Assembly: GCA_045576455.1 (NCBI GenBank)
Contig: JAZNGM010000037.1
Coordinates: 1 to 56,165 of the forward strand
Reading direction: 5' to 3'
DNA from: RGIG4034 sp045576455
GTDB lineage: Bacteria; Bacillota; Clostridia; Lachnospirales; Lachnospiraceae
Length of the DNA: 56,165 nucleotides
Shown: one piece after another, positions 8,514-17,685 of the stretch
Layout: each line of letters begins with the position of its first letter
Position numbering within the stretch: position 1 is the first letter of the stretch
Notes under the pieces: generated by a model
Told to the model about the DNA's origin: nothing
The model's input: the letters and a program-made list of their open reading frames with translations, nothing else
The model's database searches: none
Program-made: the position numbers and the translations under genes

Positions 8514-9587
8514 TTAATCACCAAAGCTGATGCCCAGCATTTTTGCTTCCTTAATAATAGTAGCATCCGGTTCAATATATTTTAATTTACCGGCCACATC
8601 CTCAAGCGGTACTTTTACCACTTCACGGTTTCTATATCCTACCATAAATCCGTACTCACCTTCAAGAATCAGTTTGCCTGCTTCTGAACCTAACCTTGAG
8701 GCAAATACCCTGTCATACGGACAAGGACTTCCGCCTCTCTGCGTATGTCCCGGCACGGTAACCCTGACTTCCATTCCGGTTTCTTTCTGAATCTTATCAG
8801 CTACTTCATAAGAAACACTCGGATATTTATAGTTCTTCATCTTATCTTTGTATTCTTTTTTACTTAATTCAGCATCTTCCTTAGAAATAGCACCCTCCGC
8901 AACCGCAAGAATTGTAAATCTGCTGCCACGTTCAGCACGCTTTCTGATTGCTTCCTCTACCTTCTTAATATCATACGGTATTTCCGGAATAAGAATAATA
9001 TCTGCACCACCTGCCATACCGGCATTTAACGTAAGCCATCCCACTTTATGTCCCATTACTTCAACAATGAAAACTCTTCCGTGAGAAGCTGCCGTTGTAT
9101 GAATACAATCTATAGCATCCGTAGCTATATTTACCGCACTTTGGAAACCAAAAGTCATATCGGTTCCCCAAAGGTCATTATCAATGGTCTTGGGAAGTGT
9201 AATTACATTCAAACCTTCCGTCCTAAGCAGATTAGCCGTCTTATGTGTTCCGTTACCACCCAGAATAACCAGACAATCCAACTGAAGCTTATAATAATTC
9301 TGCTTCATTGCTTCCACTTTATCCAGTCCGTTTTCATCCGGTTCCCTTATTGTCTTAAACGGTGTTCTCGAACTTCCCAAAATAGTACCGCCTTTTGTAA
9401 GAATTCCCGAAAAATCCGAACTATGAAGCATTTTAAAATTTCCGTAGATGAGTCCTTTGTATCCATCCAAAAAACCATAAATCTCAACTTCATCCGAACA
9501 ATTCATAACTGTTTTAACCACGCCACGCATAGCTGCATTTAATGCCTGACAGTCACCGCCACTTGTTAACATTCCGATTCTTTTCAT
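8514..9587 (-). CDS. pfkA: 6-phosphofructokinase of the PPi-like clade
   Basis: Phosphorylates fructose 6-phosphate in glycolysis. Of 357 residues the landmarks are MLTSGGDCQALNAAMRG (N-terminus), GGNGT (110-114), PKTIDND (132-138, catalytic Asp136), GFQSAVNIATDAI and MAGGADIILIPE. Gly113 is the residue type associated with ATP use, whereas Lys133 is the type found in PPi-dependent enzymes; the phosphoryl donor is therefore uncertain. Asn112 replaces the Asp of the usual GGDG motif. ATG at 9587 matches the family N-terminus with GGGAG 10 nt upstream; ATG at 9593 is too close to that site. The 9588-9773 gap holds the tRNA-Ser promoter on the other strand. Confidence 0.9.
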   Translation of the reverse strand: MKRIGMLTSGGDCQALNAAMRGVVKTVMNCSDEVEIYGFLDGYKGLIYGNFKMLHSSDFSGILTKGGTILGSSRTPFKTIREPDENGLDKVEAMKQNYYKLQLDCLVILGGNGTHKTANLLRTEGLNVITLPKTIDNDLWGTDMTFGFQSAVNIATDAIDCIHTTAASHGRVFIVEVMGHKVGWLTLNAGMAGGADIILIPEIPYDIKKVEEAIRKRAERGSRFTILAVAEGAISKEDAELSKKEYKDKMKNYKYPSVSYEVADKIQKETGMEVRVTVPGHTQRGGSPCPYDRVFASRLGSEAGKLILEGEYGFMVGYRNREVVKVPLEDVAGKLKYIEPDATIIKEAKMLGISFGD

Positions 9588-9718
9588 TGACATCACGCTC
9601 CCATCTTCTGTTTTTCTTTTGTATAAAAAAGTATCTGTTATAAATGAGATAATTATGTTAATAATTATATAATATTTTGTCACTCTTCACAACAAAAAAT
9701 GAATAGCAAATATCATTC

Positions 9719-9747
9719 TTGACTGAATTAATTCTGATATATATAAT
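9719..9747 (+). promoter_or_regulatory. Promoter of tRNA-Ser
   Basis: TTGACT (9719-9724), 17-bp spacer, perfect TATAAT (9742-9747). The predicted start near 9754 leaves about a 20-nt leader before the tRNA. Confidence 0.8.
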
Positions 9748-9773
9748 ATAACATGTTTTCAATATATTATAAT

Positions 9774-9861
9774 GGAGATGTACCCAAGTGGTTGAAGGGT
9801 CCGCACTCGAAATGCGGTAGGTCGGGCAACCGGCGCAAGGGTTCAAATCCCTTCATCTCCG
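9774..9861 (+). tRNA. tRNA-Ser (anticodon CGA)
   Basis: A class II tRNA of 88 nt with a long variable arm. The acceptor GGAGATG pairs with CATCTCC; the anticodon stem is CCGCA/TGCGG around CTCGAAA with anticodon CGA at 9808-9810; GGTTCAAATCC is the T arm and the discriminator is G. The 3' CCA is not encoded (CGC follows). It is a stand-alone gene with its own promoter and terminator. Confidence 0.97.
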
Positions 9862-9884
9862 CGCAAACTTTTTATTTATTTATG

Positions 9885-9918
9885 AAGCTGCTTTGGATTG
9901 TATCCTAAGCAGCTTTTT
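9885..9918 (+). terminator. Terminator of tRNA-Ser
   Basis: Stem AAGCTGCTT/AAGCAGCTT, extended by GGAT/ATCC across one T-T mismatch around a 3-nt loop, then a run of T. Confidence 0.85.
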
Positions 9919-9958
9919 ATATTAATTATGAAGATTTTGTTAATATTTGCAATTTCTA

Positions 9959-9987
9959 TTGACTATACAGCAAAGCAATATTAAAAT
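9959..9987 (+). promoter_or_regulatory. Promoter of the marR-ABC operon
   Basis: TTGACT (9959-9964), 17-bp spacer, TAAAAT (9982-9987). The predicted start near 9994 falls inside the first of two palindromes, so a bound repressor would block initiation. Confidence 0.75.
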
Positions 9988-9989
9988 AA

Positions 9990-10018
9990 TTAACAGTGTT
10001 AAATATTAACAATGTTAA
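9990..10018 (+). promoter_or_regulatory. Twin palindromic operator for the MarR repressor
   Basis: Two 13-bp perfect palindromes of the form TTAACA-N-TGTTAA lie at 9990-10002 and 10006-10018, 16 bp centre to centre. They cover the predicted transcription start and lie 32 bp upstream of the MarR start codon. The architecture fits two repressor dimers and autoregulation; binding by this MarR is inferred. Confidence 0.75.
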
Positions 10019-10049
10019 CTTTTTGCAAGCACTACATGAGGGAGAATAT

Positions 10050-10526
10050 ATGAATAAAAGAAATCAGGAATATCTATCTATTATGCATAAGCTGCATAGG
10101 CGTAATCTTTCCGAACTCACTCCATTACTTACCAAAGCGGAATTTTTTACCCTGGGATGTATTGAAGGCGAAAGCGAACATAATAACGCTGACAGCATAA
10201 GTGTAACATGTATTGTGAAAGCTCTTCACGAACATTCTTCCGCCGTCTCGCGCACATTGAGCGGTTTGGAGGACAAAAACTACATAAAACGTTTCGCTGA
10301 TTCCAAAGACCGGAGAAATACCCTGGTTTCCATTACCAAAGAAGGGCATGAAGCTTTACAGGAAACCAAGCAATCATTAAACGCATATACCGACGCCGTT
10401 ATATTGAAATACGGTTATGATAAAATGGATTCTCTTCTAAACGCCCTCAACGAATTTAATGAAATAGCAGAAAAAGAATTTGAAGAAAGGAAAAGGATGA
10501 TATCAAATGAAAAAAATAATAGGTAA
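10050..10526 (+). CDS. MarR family transcriptional regulator
   Basis: A 158-residue winged-helix regulator. The DNA-binding region is about residues 30-105: VTCIVKALHEHSSAVSRTLSGLEDKNYIKR forms the helix-turn-helix, and DSKDRRNTLVSITKEGHE the wing and following helix. The start at 10050 has GAGGGAG upstream; the in-frame ATG at 9996 lies inside the operator and has no ribosome site. It overlaps the first ABC gene by 20 nt. By analogy with other MarR-ABC pairs, it probably represses its own operon through the TTAACANTGTTAA boxes and is released by a toxic ligand (inference). Confidence 0.9.
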   Translation: MNKRNQEYLSIMHKLHRRNLSELTPLLTKAEFFTLGCIEGESEHNNADSISVTCIVKALHEHSSAVSRTLSGLEDKNYIKRFADSKDRRNTLVSITKEGHEALQETKQSLNAYTDAVILKYGYDKMDSLLNALNEFNEIAEKEFEERKRMISNEKNNR

Positions 10527-12645
10527 CATGGTTCCTTATTGGAAATCCATCATCGTTATTATGGTGCTGTTATTCCTTCAGGCATGGTGTGATTTATCGC
10601 TACCGCAATACACCTCCGATATAATTGACGTTGGTATCCAACATAACGGTATCCAACATATTTTACCTGAAAAAATGACAAAAGAAGAATACAAAGCACT
10701 TACCCTTTTTATGACGGAAAGCGAAGTAAGTGAGTTTTCCGTTTTATATAAGGAAACGGAAAGCTGTTTTGAACGGACTATAGATTCTGAAAAGGCATTA
10801 GCAGAATCTGATGAAACATTTCTTGTACCTGTTCTTATGCGCTACCAGATTATGTCTCTTACCGGTGCACCGGAGGCAAACGGAGGAGTAACCGTTACTA
10901 CAGATGCCCCCCTGTCCATTGAAGCCATACGTGACGAATTAGTTAAGACAATGGATACCATGGGAACCGGTATGCTTAAGTCCCGTGGTATTGCATATGC
11001 CATCCAATGTAATAAAGACGCCGGCGTCAACATGGGTAAAATCCAGACTAATTACCTCATTGTAGCCGGAATTAAAATGTTAGCACTTGCACTTCTTATG
11101 GGTGCCCTTGCAATATCCATAAGCTACTTTGCCTCCAAAGTCGGTTCCGGTATCGGACGTGATTTAAGGGCACGTACTTTTAAAAATGTAGTAGCTTTTT
11201 CAAATGCAGAAATTGATAAATTCTCCACCGCATCGTTAATTACCAGAAGTACAAACGATATACAACAAATACAGATGATTTCCGTTATGCTTCTTAGAAT
11301 GATTATGTATGCACCTATTGTAGGTATTGGCGGAATTATCAAAGTGTATAACACCAAATCCGGTATGGGCTGGATTATTGCACTGGCAGTTGTGGTCATA
11401 ATGACTTTTGTCGGAAGCCTAATGATGATTACAATGCCTAAGTTCAAATTAATGCAGAAACTGGTCGACCGTGTCAACCTTGTATCGAGAGAAATTCTTA
11501 CCGGACTTCCCGTAATCCGCGCTTTCAGTCGTGAGAAAGAGGAAGAGAAGCGATTCGACGAAGCTAACAGCAACTTAACGAAAACCATGCTTTTTACAAA
11601 CCGTATTATGAACTTCATGCCATCCGGTATGATGATATTAATGAACGGATTAAGCGTATTTATTATATGGGTATCGGCACATAAGATTGATGCCGGCACC
11701 ATGCAGGTCGGTGCAATGACCGCCTTCATCTCCTATGCCATGATGATTGTGTCTTCTTTCCTTATGCTGACAATGATATCTGTCATGCTGCCACGTGCTA
11801 TGGTTTCCGCAAACCGTATAGATGAAGTTCTTAAAACCCAGACGAGTATCACGGAACCAGAAAATCCGAAACATATCACCGAGTACGCAGGCCGCATCGA
11901 CTTTAACCATGTTAATTTCCGCTATCCGGAAGCAGAAGAAGATGTTTTATCAGACATTCACTTTACTGCTCTTCCCGGACAGACTACTGCAATTATCGGT
12001 AGTACCGGTTGCGGAAAATCAACACTCGTTAACCTCATACCAAGATTGTATGACGTAACAGGCGGCTCCATAACGATGGACGGTATCGATATACGTGAAC
12101 TGTCTCTTGAAAATCTTCGTGATAAGATGGGCTTTGTTCCGCAAAAAGGTGTCTTGTTTAGCGGAACCATTGCTTCCAATCTCCGTTTCGGTAACAAAGA
12201 AGCAAGTGATGAAGAAATAGCCGCTGCCGCAAGTATTGCACAGGCAACCGAATTTATTGATGAAAAACCTGACAAATATGAAAGTCATATTGCCCAAGGC
12301 GGAACTAACGTATCCGGCGGTCAGAAACAACGTCTTTCCATTGCACGGGCAATTGCAAAAAAAGCAAAACTGTTTATATTTGACGACAGCTTTTCTGCTC
12401 TCGACTTAAAAACCGATGCCGCACTCAGAAAAGCTCTCAACGAAAATGTTAAAGATGCAACCGTTATTATCGTTGCCCAAAGAGTAAGTACTATTTTACA
12501 TGCAGACCAGATACTTGTTCTCGAAGATGGAAAAATAGTAGGCAAAGGAACACACGAAGAATTATTAAAATCCTGCGAAGTATATGAACAGATTGCAAAA
12601 TCCCAGTTATCCGCAAAAGAACTGGGCATAGAGAAGGAGGCGTAA
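10507..12645 (+). CDS. ABC exporter half-transporter with degenerate ATPase site
   Basis: A 712-residue type IV exporter subunit: six-helix membrane domain followed by a nucleotide-binding domain. About 140 residues (45-185) are inserted between the first and second membrane helices and face outside. In the NBD, Walker A is GSTGCGKST (about 497-505) and the signature is SGGQKQR (about 602), but Walker B ends FDDS, with Asp at the catalytic Glu position, and the switch is AQRVS, with Gln instead of His. This is the partner that carries the non-hydrolysing Walker site of a heterodimer. The next gene starts 2 bp after its stop. Substrate unknown; a drug or lipid is the usual expectation. Confidence 0.92.
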   Translation: MKKIIGNMVPYWKSIIVIMVLLFLQAWCDLSLPQYTSDIIDVGIQHNGIQHILPEKMTKEEYKALTLFMTESEVSEFSVLYKETESCFERTIDSEKALAESDETFLVPVLMRYQIMSLTGAPEANGGVTVTTDAPLSIEAIRDELVKTMDTMGTGMLKSRGIAYAIQCNKDAGVNMGKIQTNYLIVAGIKMLALALLMGALAISISYFASKVGSGIGRDLRARTFKNVVAFSNAEIDKFSTASLITRSTNDIQQIQMISVMLLRMIMYAPIVGIGGIIKVYNTKSGMGWIIALAVVVIMTFVGSLMMITMPKFKLMQKLVDRVNLVSREILTGLPVIRAFSREKEEEKRFDEANSNLTKTMLFTNRIMNFMPSGMMILMNGLSVFIIWVSAHKIDAGTMQVGAMTAFISYAMMIVSSFLMLTMISVMLPRAMVSANRIDEVLKTQTSITEPENPKHITEYAGRIDFNHVNFRYPEAEEDVLSDIHFTALPGQTTAIIGSTGCGKSTLVNLIPRLYDVTGGSITMDGIDIRELSLENLRDKMGFVPQKGVLFSGTIASNLRFGNKEASDEEIAAAASIAQATEFIDEKPDKYESHIAQGGTNVSGGQKQRLSIARAIAKKAKLFIFDDSFSALDLKTDAALRKALNENVKDATVIIVAQRVSTILHADQILVLEDGKIVGKGTHEELLKSCEVYEQIAKSQLSAKELGIEKEA

Positions 12646-12647
12646 TT

Positions 12648-14534
12648 ATGAGTGAAAATACCAAAAAACCTTCAGGTTCACCCTCATTCGAAAGACCTTC
12701 AGGTCCTCCTCCCGGAAGAAGAGGTCCCCGTCCCGGAGGTCCTATGGCTCCCGGCGAAAAACCAAAGAACCTAAAGAAATCATTAAAAGCAATACTAAAA
12801 TACATTGCCGGATATAAAATTGCATTATTCATTGTTGCCGTCTTTGCTGCAAGTTCAACTATTTTCGGCGTAATCAGTCCTAAAATAATGGGTAAAGCAA
12901 CAACTGCCCTTGCGGAAGGCCTTATGCGTAAGATTGGCGGTGTTGGCGGAATTGATTTTGGCTTTATCGGAAAAATACTTATATTTGTTATGCTCCTTTA
13001 CGTGGTAAGTTCGCTTTTTACCTTTATCCAGGGATTTATCATGACAACCGTAACGCAGAGAATTTGTTACCGGCTTAGAAAAGATATTTCGGAAAAAATA
13101 AACCGTATGCCTATGAAGTATTTTGAAAGCAAAACACACGGTGAAGTTCTTTCCCGCATTACCAACGACGTAGATACCATGGGAATGGGACTCAATCAGA
13201 GTATTACCACCATTATTACTTCTTTTGCAACGCTTATAGGTGTACTAGTGATGATGCTTTCCATTTCACCGCTCATGACCATAATAGCACTTGCCATTTT
13301 ACCGATATCCATATTCCTGGTTTCCTTTGTGGTTAAAAAATCACATAAGCACTTCAAAACTCAACAGGAATATCTCGGACACATTAATGGTCAGGTAGAA
13401 GAAGTATACAGTGGCCATAACATTATTAAGACATTTAATAAAGAAAAAGAAACGATTGAAGAATTTGACAAGACCAATAATGTTCTATATGAATCTGCAT
13501 GGAAATCGCAGTTCATTTCCGGACTTATGCACCCTATTATGACATTTGTCGGAAATCTTTCCTATGCATCCGTGGCTCTTGTCGGTGCACTCCTTGCTAT
13601 CCGCAACGTAATAACTATCGGTGATATACAGGCATTTATCCAATATGTGCGTAACTTTACTCAACCGGTACAGCAGATAACACAGGTCATTAATCAGGTG
13701 CAATCCATGGCGGCTGCTTCCGAGCGAGTTTTTGAATTCCTTAATGAAGAGGAAGAAGACCAGTATACAGAAAACGCTGCAAGCATTCAAAATATACAGG
13801 GTGCTGTAGATTTTAAAAATGTTCACTTTGGTTATAATCCGGAACAGATTATTATTAATGACTTCAGTGCTTCCATTAATCCCGGCCAGAAGATTGCTAT
13901 CGTTGGCCCTACCGGTGCAGGAAAAACTACCATGGTTAAGCTTCTGATGCGTTTCTATGATGTTAACTCCGGAGAAATTCTCTTAGACGGTGTCAATCTC
14001 AAAAATTACAACCGCTGCGAGTTGCGGGAAGCTTTTGGAATGGTTCTTCAAGACACCTGGTTATTCAAAGGCACCATAATGGAAAATATCCGTTACGGAC
14101 GCCTGGATGCAACGGATGAAGAAGTCATTGCAGCCGCAAAAGCAGCACATGCACACCACTTCATTAAAACTTTGCCGGGTGGCTATAACATGGAGCTGAA
14201 CGAAGACGCTACCAATGTTTCACAGGGACAAAAACAGCTTTTAACCATTGCAAGAGCTATCTTGGCAGACAACAAGGTTCTTATTCTTGACGAAGCAACA
14301 TCATCGGTCGATACAAGAACAGAAATACAGATACAAAAAGCTATGGACAATCTGATGAAGGGCAGAACAAGCTTTGTTATTGCACACAGACTCTCCACTA
14401 TCAAAGATGCGGATATCATTTTGGTAATGAAAGACGGAGATATAATTGAACAGGGAAATCACGAACAGCTTATTGCTAAAAACGGTTTCTACGCAGAGCT
14501 TTACAATTCACAGTTTGATGATGTGGTAGCATAA
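12648..14534 (+). CDS. ABC exporter half-transporter with consensus Walker site
   Basis: The 628-residue partner of the preceding subunit. It starts with an unusual Pro/Gly/Arg-rich cytoplasmic tail (about 1-40), then six membrane helices and an NBD with Walker A GPTGAGKTT (about 420), Walker B LILDEATSSVD (catalytic Glu near 549) and switch His in IAHRLS. Its signature motif is SQGQ rather than SGGQ. Together with the SGGQ of the first subunit this gives one canonical and one degenerate ATP site, as in the BmrC/BmrD, LmrC/LmrD and TM287/288 type exporters. An AGGAGG-like site lies before the ATG. Confidence 0.92.
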   Translation: MSENTKKPSGSPSFERPSGPPPGRRGPRPGGPMAPGEKPKNLKKSLKAILKYIAGYKIALFIVAVFAASSTIFGVISPKIMGKATTALAEGLMRKIGGVGGIDFGFIGKILIFVMLLYVVSSLFTFIQGFIMTTVTQRICYRLRKDISEKINRMPMKYFESKTHGEVLSRITNDVDTMGMGLNQSITTIITSFATLIGVLVMMLSISPLMTIIALAILPISIFLVSFVVKKSHKHFKTQQEYLGHINGQVEEVYSGHNIIKTFNKEKETIEEFDKTNNVLYESAWKSQFISGLMHPIMTFVGNLSYASVALVGALLAIRNVITIGDIQAFIQYVRNFTQPVQQITQVINQVQSMAAASERVFEFLNEEEEDQYTENAASIQNIQGAVDFKNVHFGYNPEQIIINDFSASINPGQKIAIVGPTGAGKTTMVKLLMRFYDVNSGEILLDGVNLKNYNRCELREAFGMVLQDTWLFKGTIMENIRYGRLDATDEEVIAAAKAAHAHHFIKTLPGGYNMELNEDATNVSQGQKQLLTIARAILADNKVLILDEATSSVDTRTEIQIQKAMDNLMKGRTSFVIAHRLSTIKDADIILVMKDGDIIEQGNHEQLIAKNGFYAELYNSQFDDVVA

Positions 14535-14557
14535 TAATCTTCAACTTAAACAAATAT

Positions 14558-14597
14558 GCCGATGACGGGACATAAACTACGACGCCCTGTCATCGGC
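14558..14597. terminator. Bidirectional terminator between the ABC operon and the EAL gene
   Basis: Stem GCCGATGACGGG paired with CCCTGTCATCGGC (one bulged T), followed by a T-rich tract on the plus strand and preceded by an A-rich tract, serving two convergent genes. Confidence 0.8.
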
Positions 14598-14604
14598 TAT
14601 TATT

Positions 14605-16521
14605 TTACTTATTATGTGTTGCAACAAAAGAAATAAAATCCATCTCATTAACCGGCTTGGAATAATAGTATCCCTGCATATAATCCACTCCCAGCATGGT
14701 CAGTTTGTTAAGCTGTGCAACCGTTTCTACTCCCTCTGCAACAATCTTCACTCCCAACTGCAAGAGCATATTTACTATATTTTCCAAAATCACTAATGCT
14801 TTCTCGCCATTCTCTTCAAAACAAGGCCAGATAAGACTTTTATCAATTTTTACCAAGTCATAGTTAACCGCTACCATCTGAGATAGATTTGAATAACCTG
14901 TTCCAAAATCATCCATGGAAAAACTGCATCCCATTCCACGGAGTTTATTCATGTTTTTCTTTAACATATCACCGGATTCTATGGCCGCTGTCTCAGTAAT
15001 TTCCAAATTGATAAAAGAAGGAGAAATTTTATACTTCTTCATAATAGATTGAAGTTGCGCCGGTAACATATAATCTATACATTGTATTCCTGACAAATTC
15101 ACTTCAATATATTTTATGCCAAACCCCTGCAAATCATTTTCCTTCGCAAAACGGCATACTTTTTCAAATACCAGTTCTCCCAGCTTCATGATCATACCAC
15201 GCTTTTCCGCAATCGGAATAAATTCATCCGGAGAGATGAAACCAAGCGTTGTTGTATCCCTAAGTCTGACCAATGCCTCTGCTGAAACGAATGCTTTATC
15301 TGCCACAGAGTAAATTGGCTGATATACAACATCCAGCTTATCATTTTGCACAGCATCCTTTACAATCTCTTCTATCATGTTATATCTTCTTTTTCTTTTA
15401 ATATAATCTTCATTGATAGAATGAATAAACTGATTTTCAAACACCTGCTGCTCTGCCATATAATTCAAAGTATCATAAATTTCATCCGTACTTACGGCAT
15501 ACTTCGGACACGCAACAACATTTGCAAAAGCCGTTACCGTAATACTGTTATCCCCGATATCCCAGGATTCTTTGAAACGGTTTTCCAAAGCCATTAATTG
15601 TGTTATCAGTTCATTTTCATTTGACTTTAAAATAACGGTAAGGCCATTGCTACGTACATAAAATACCCGGGTATTACTGCAAGTTGCAATCTGTTTTGCG
15701 ATTTCTTTTAACAGCTTGATTCCATATTCATGTCCGAAACTATTATTGACCGTTTTCATATCGCTTATTATATATTCCACAACATAAAATGGCTTACCTG
15801 ACTCTACAACATCTGAAAGCATTAAATGAAAAGCTCTCTTATTAAAGCATTGGGTTTCTGCATCAATATGTTCCTTCGGGTTTTCAAAAGACAGGTAAAT
15901 GAAAAAGATCATCAATATCGAAAACAATCCGGACAATAAATATCTTGGAAACAAAAACTGTATTATCGCTGCAATAACCCATACTGTTGCACCCAAAGAA
16001 ATGGCCAATGTTTTATCCGGACTTATCGTTTTTCTATATTTAATCAAATCGACAAAGATAAACAAAATATAGAACACTATAGACGCATATACCGTTGTCG
16101 CCATTATCCCGTAAGAATAGACCGTAACTCCGTCATTGTAATATTTTAATTCCCCGAATACCACCAACACCATTGCTACAGCAAACGGTATCAATCGTAT
16201 TATGGTGTGTATCAGATTATGCCTTTTCTGATTCTTTCCTAATGCGGAAACATAAAAATACAGCGACATTATACAACAATCCAAAGACCCGATAAATATC
16301 TGATGCGCAAAGCGGTTAATAAAAGCCGGCACTTCATCCATGTGTGTAATGGTATATACGGTTGCAATATCCGCCACGAGATTTATGGAAGCGAAAAGCA
16401 TCATCCACGAAAAAAACTTTGTAGAATAAAGCGGAATCTTTCTGTATTTTACATAGTCATATATTATTACAATAAGAAACAATATGGCTGCTATCTGAAA
16501 TCTGGAATTAAGTCCAAACAT
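14605..16521 (-). CDS. Membrane EAL-domain c-di-GMP phosphodiesterase with degenerate GGDEF
   Basis: A 638-residue protein in three parts: about seven N-terminal membrane helices (residues 1-215), a GGDEF-like domain (about 220-370) in which the catalytic motif has decayed to RSNGL, and an EAL domain (about 385-630). The EAL domain keeps the metal and catalytic motifs SAEALVRL, NLEITET, DDFGTGYS, KIDKSL and EGVET, so c-di-GMP hydrolysis is likely, whereas synthesis is not. AGGAG sits 7 nt before ATG 16521; the upstream ATG at 16548 lacks a ribosome site. It is convergent with the ABC operon and divergent from the next gene. Confidence 0.9.
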   Translation of the reverse strand: MFGLNSRFQIAAILFLIVIIYDYVKYRKIPLYSTKFFSWMMLFASINLVADIATVYTITHMDEVPAFINRFAHQIFIGSLDCCIMSLYFYVSALGKNQKRHNLIHTIIRLIPFAVAMVLVVFGELKYYNDGVTVYSYGIMATTVYASIVFYILFIFVDLIKYRKTISPDKTLAISLGATVWVIAAIIQFLFPRYLLSGLFSILMIFFIYLSFENPKEHIDAETQCFNKRAFHLMLSDVVESGKPFYVVEYIISDMKTVNNSFGHEYGIKLLKEIAKQIATCSNTRVFYVRSNGLTVILKSNENELITQLMALENRFKESWDIGDNSITVTAFANVVACPKYAVSTDEIYDTLNYMAEQQVFENQFIHSINEDYIKRKRRYNMIEEIVKDAVQNDKLDVVYQPIYSVADKAFVSAEALVRLRDTTTLGFISPDEFIPIAEKRGMIMKLGELVFEKVCRFAKENDLQGFGIKYIEVNLSGIQCIDYMLPAQLQSIMKKYKISPSFINLEITETAAIESGDMLKKNMNKLRGMGCSFSMDDFGTGYSNLSQMVAVNYDLVKIDKSLIWPCFEENGEKALVILENIVNMLLQLGVKIVAEGVETVAQLNKLTMLGVDYMQGYYYSKPVNEMDFISFVATHNK

Positions 16522-16636
16522 ATCTTTTCTCCTATTAAATGAAATCAAACAACTGTTACTGTAATTTACTTAATAATATAATACATTTTTTATTATTACT
16601 ACAACAATTTATATCAAAAAACGTACACTTTCTTCA

Positions 16637-16665
16637 TTGATTACCGGCATTGTTTTTACTATAAT
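16637..16665 (+). promoter_or_regulatory. Promoter of the 16699 gene
   Basis: TTGATT (16637-16642), 17-bp spacer, perfect TATAAT (16660-16665). Confidence 0.75.
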
Positions 16666-16698
16666 AAGATATACGATTAATTACTTATGGAGGGAATT

Positions 16699-17685
16699 AT
16701 GAAAGAAAACAAAAGAAAACCGTATGTCTTTATAGCTAACATCCTGCTGGTCATGATCGCAACTGTTGCCAGTATCTTCATGTTGGTTTCCGTAGTAACC
16801 AAACAGTCCTTGACTAATAAGTTAAGCGAAAAAATAATGGACTTAGTGCCAATATACAGTGAAGATGCTACCGACAGCGAAAGTATAAGTGAAAAAGTCT
16901 ATGAACTGGTAGATAGTAACCTTGATGCAAAATTAGATACCGTACTCGGCGAATTTGCTTCTTATGTGAATGTTACTTTGGACGATATTGAAGGATTTTT
17001 AAAAGCCGGAAAATTCGAAAATGTGGTTAAAGATATATTAGATACATATATTGATGACTTTTATAACAAAACAAACAATTCAGCAGATACTTACAAAAAA
17101 ATACTGAATTTCTTTAACAATAACAAGAAATCTCTTGCCAATCATATTAACGTAGATAATGAACTTATCCGCGACAAAGTAGTAGATATTATTATGGAAG
17201 AAGTTAATTCTGATAACTTTTTCCCTGATGACGACATAAGTATCAATTCATTTGTAGACAGCAAGACCTTATCCTTGGTGAGTGATTATCTTGCAACAAA
17301 AATGCAATTGCTCTTTGCCGGAATAGTTGTTATTACATTACTCCTTCTGTTTACCTTTAACAGAAAGAGAATCGCTTCCCTCTTTATAAATTATGGCGTT
17401 TTATCACTGTTGGTTGGTATTTTCATGTTTGCTATTCACTTCATTATTGATTTTGCAGTAAACAAAATATTAGACGGACAGAATGCCGAAATAGACAATA
17501 TATTAAGAACTATTTTAGAACCGTTAACATCCGCTTTCCTGTTATTAGGTATTGTTTTATCTATCGTTGGTTTTGTTCAAATTATTTTAACTGCAGTTCT
17601 TGAAAAAGTATTCAAATCAAAGCAGGCAGCCAAGGAAGAAATAACCTCAAATGATTTGATTGACAACGATGTAAATATGAATTAG
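16699..17685 (+). CDS. Unknown four-helix membrane protein
   Basis: I do not recognise this 328-residue protein. It has a basic N-terminus, a first membrane segment (about 9-32), a helical and acidic extracytoplasmic region (about 35-200) and three further membrane segments (about 205-225, 235-258 and 275-305), ending in a charged cytoplasmic tail. The start at 16699 is preferred because the GGAGGG ribosome site lies between it and the in-frame ATG at 16687. It has its own promoter. Its stop codon overlaps the -10 box of the SRP RNA gene. Confidence 0.8.
   Translation: MKENKRKPYVFIANILLVMIATVASIFMLVSVVTKQSLTNKLSEKIMDLVPIYSEDATDSESISEKVYELVDSNLDAKLDTVLGEFASYVNVTLDDIEGFLKAGKFENVVKDILDTYIDDFYNKTNNSADTYKKILNFFNNNKKSLANHINVDNELIRDKVVDIIMEEVNSDNFFPDDDISINSFVDSKTLSLVSDYLATKMQLLFAGIVVITLLLLFTFNRKRIASLFINYGVLSLLVGIFMFAIHFIIDFAVNKILDGQNAEIDNILRTILEPLTSAFLLLGIVLSIVGFVQIILTAVLEKVFKSKQAAKEEITSNDLIDNDVNMN

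Noticed and set aside
11124..12629. Several minus-strand ORFs of 86-201 codons inside the first ABC gene
   Set aside because: They are shadows of a strongly coding plus-strand frame with all ABC motifs intact; none has a ribosome site or a recognisable product.
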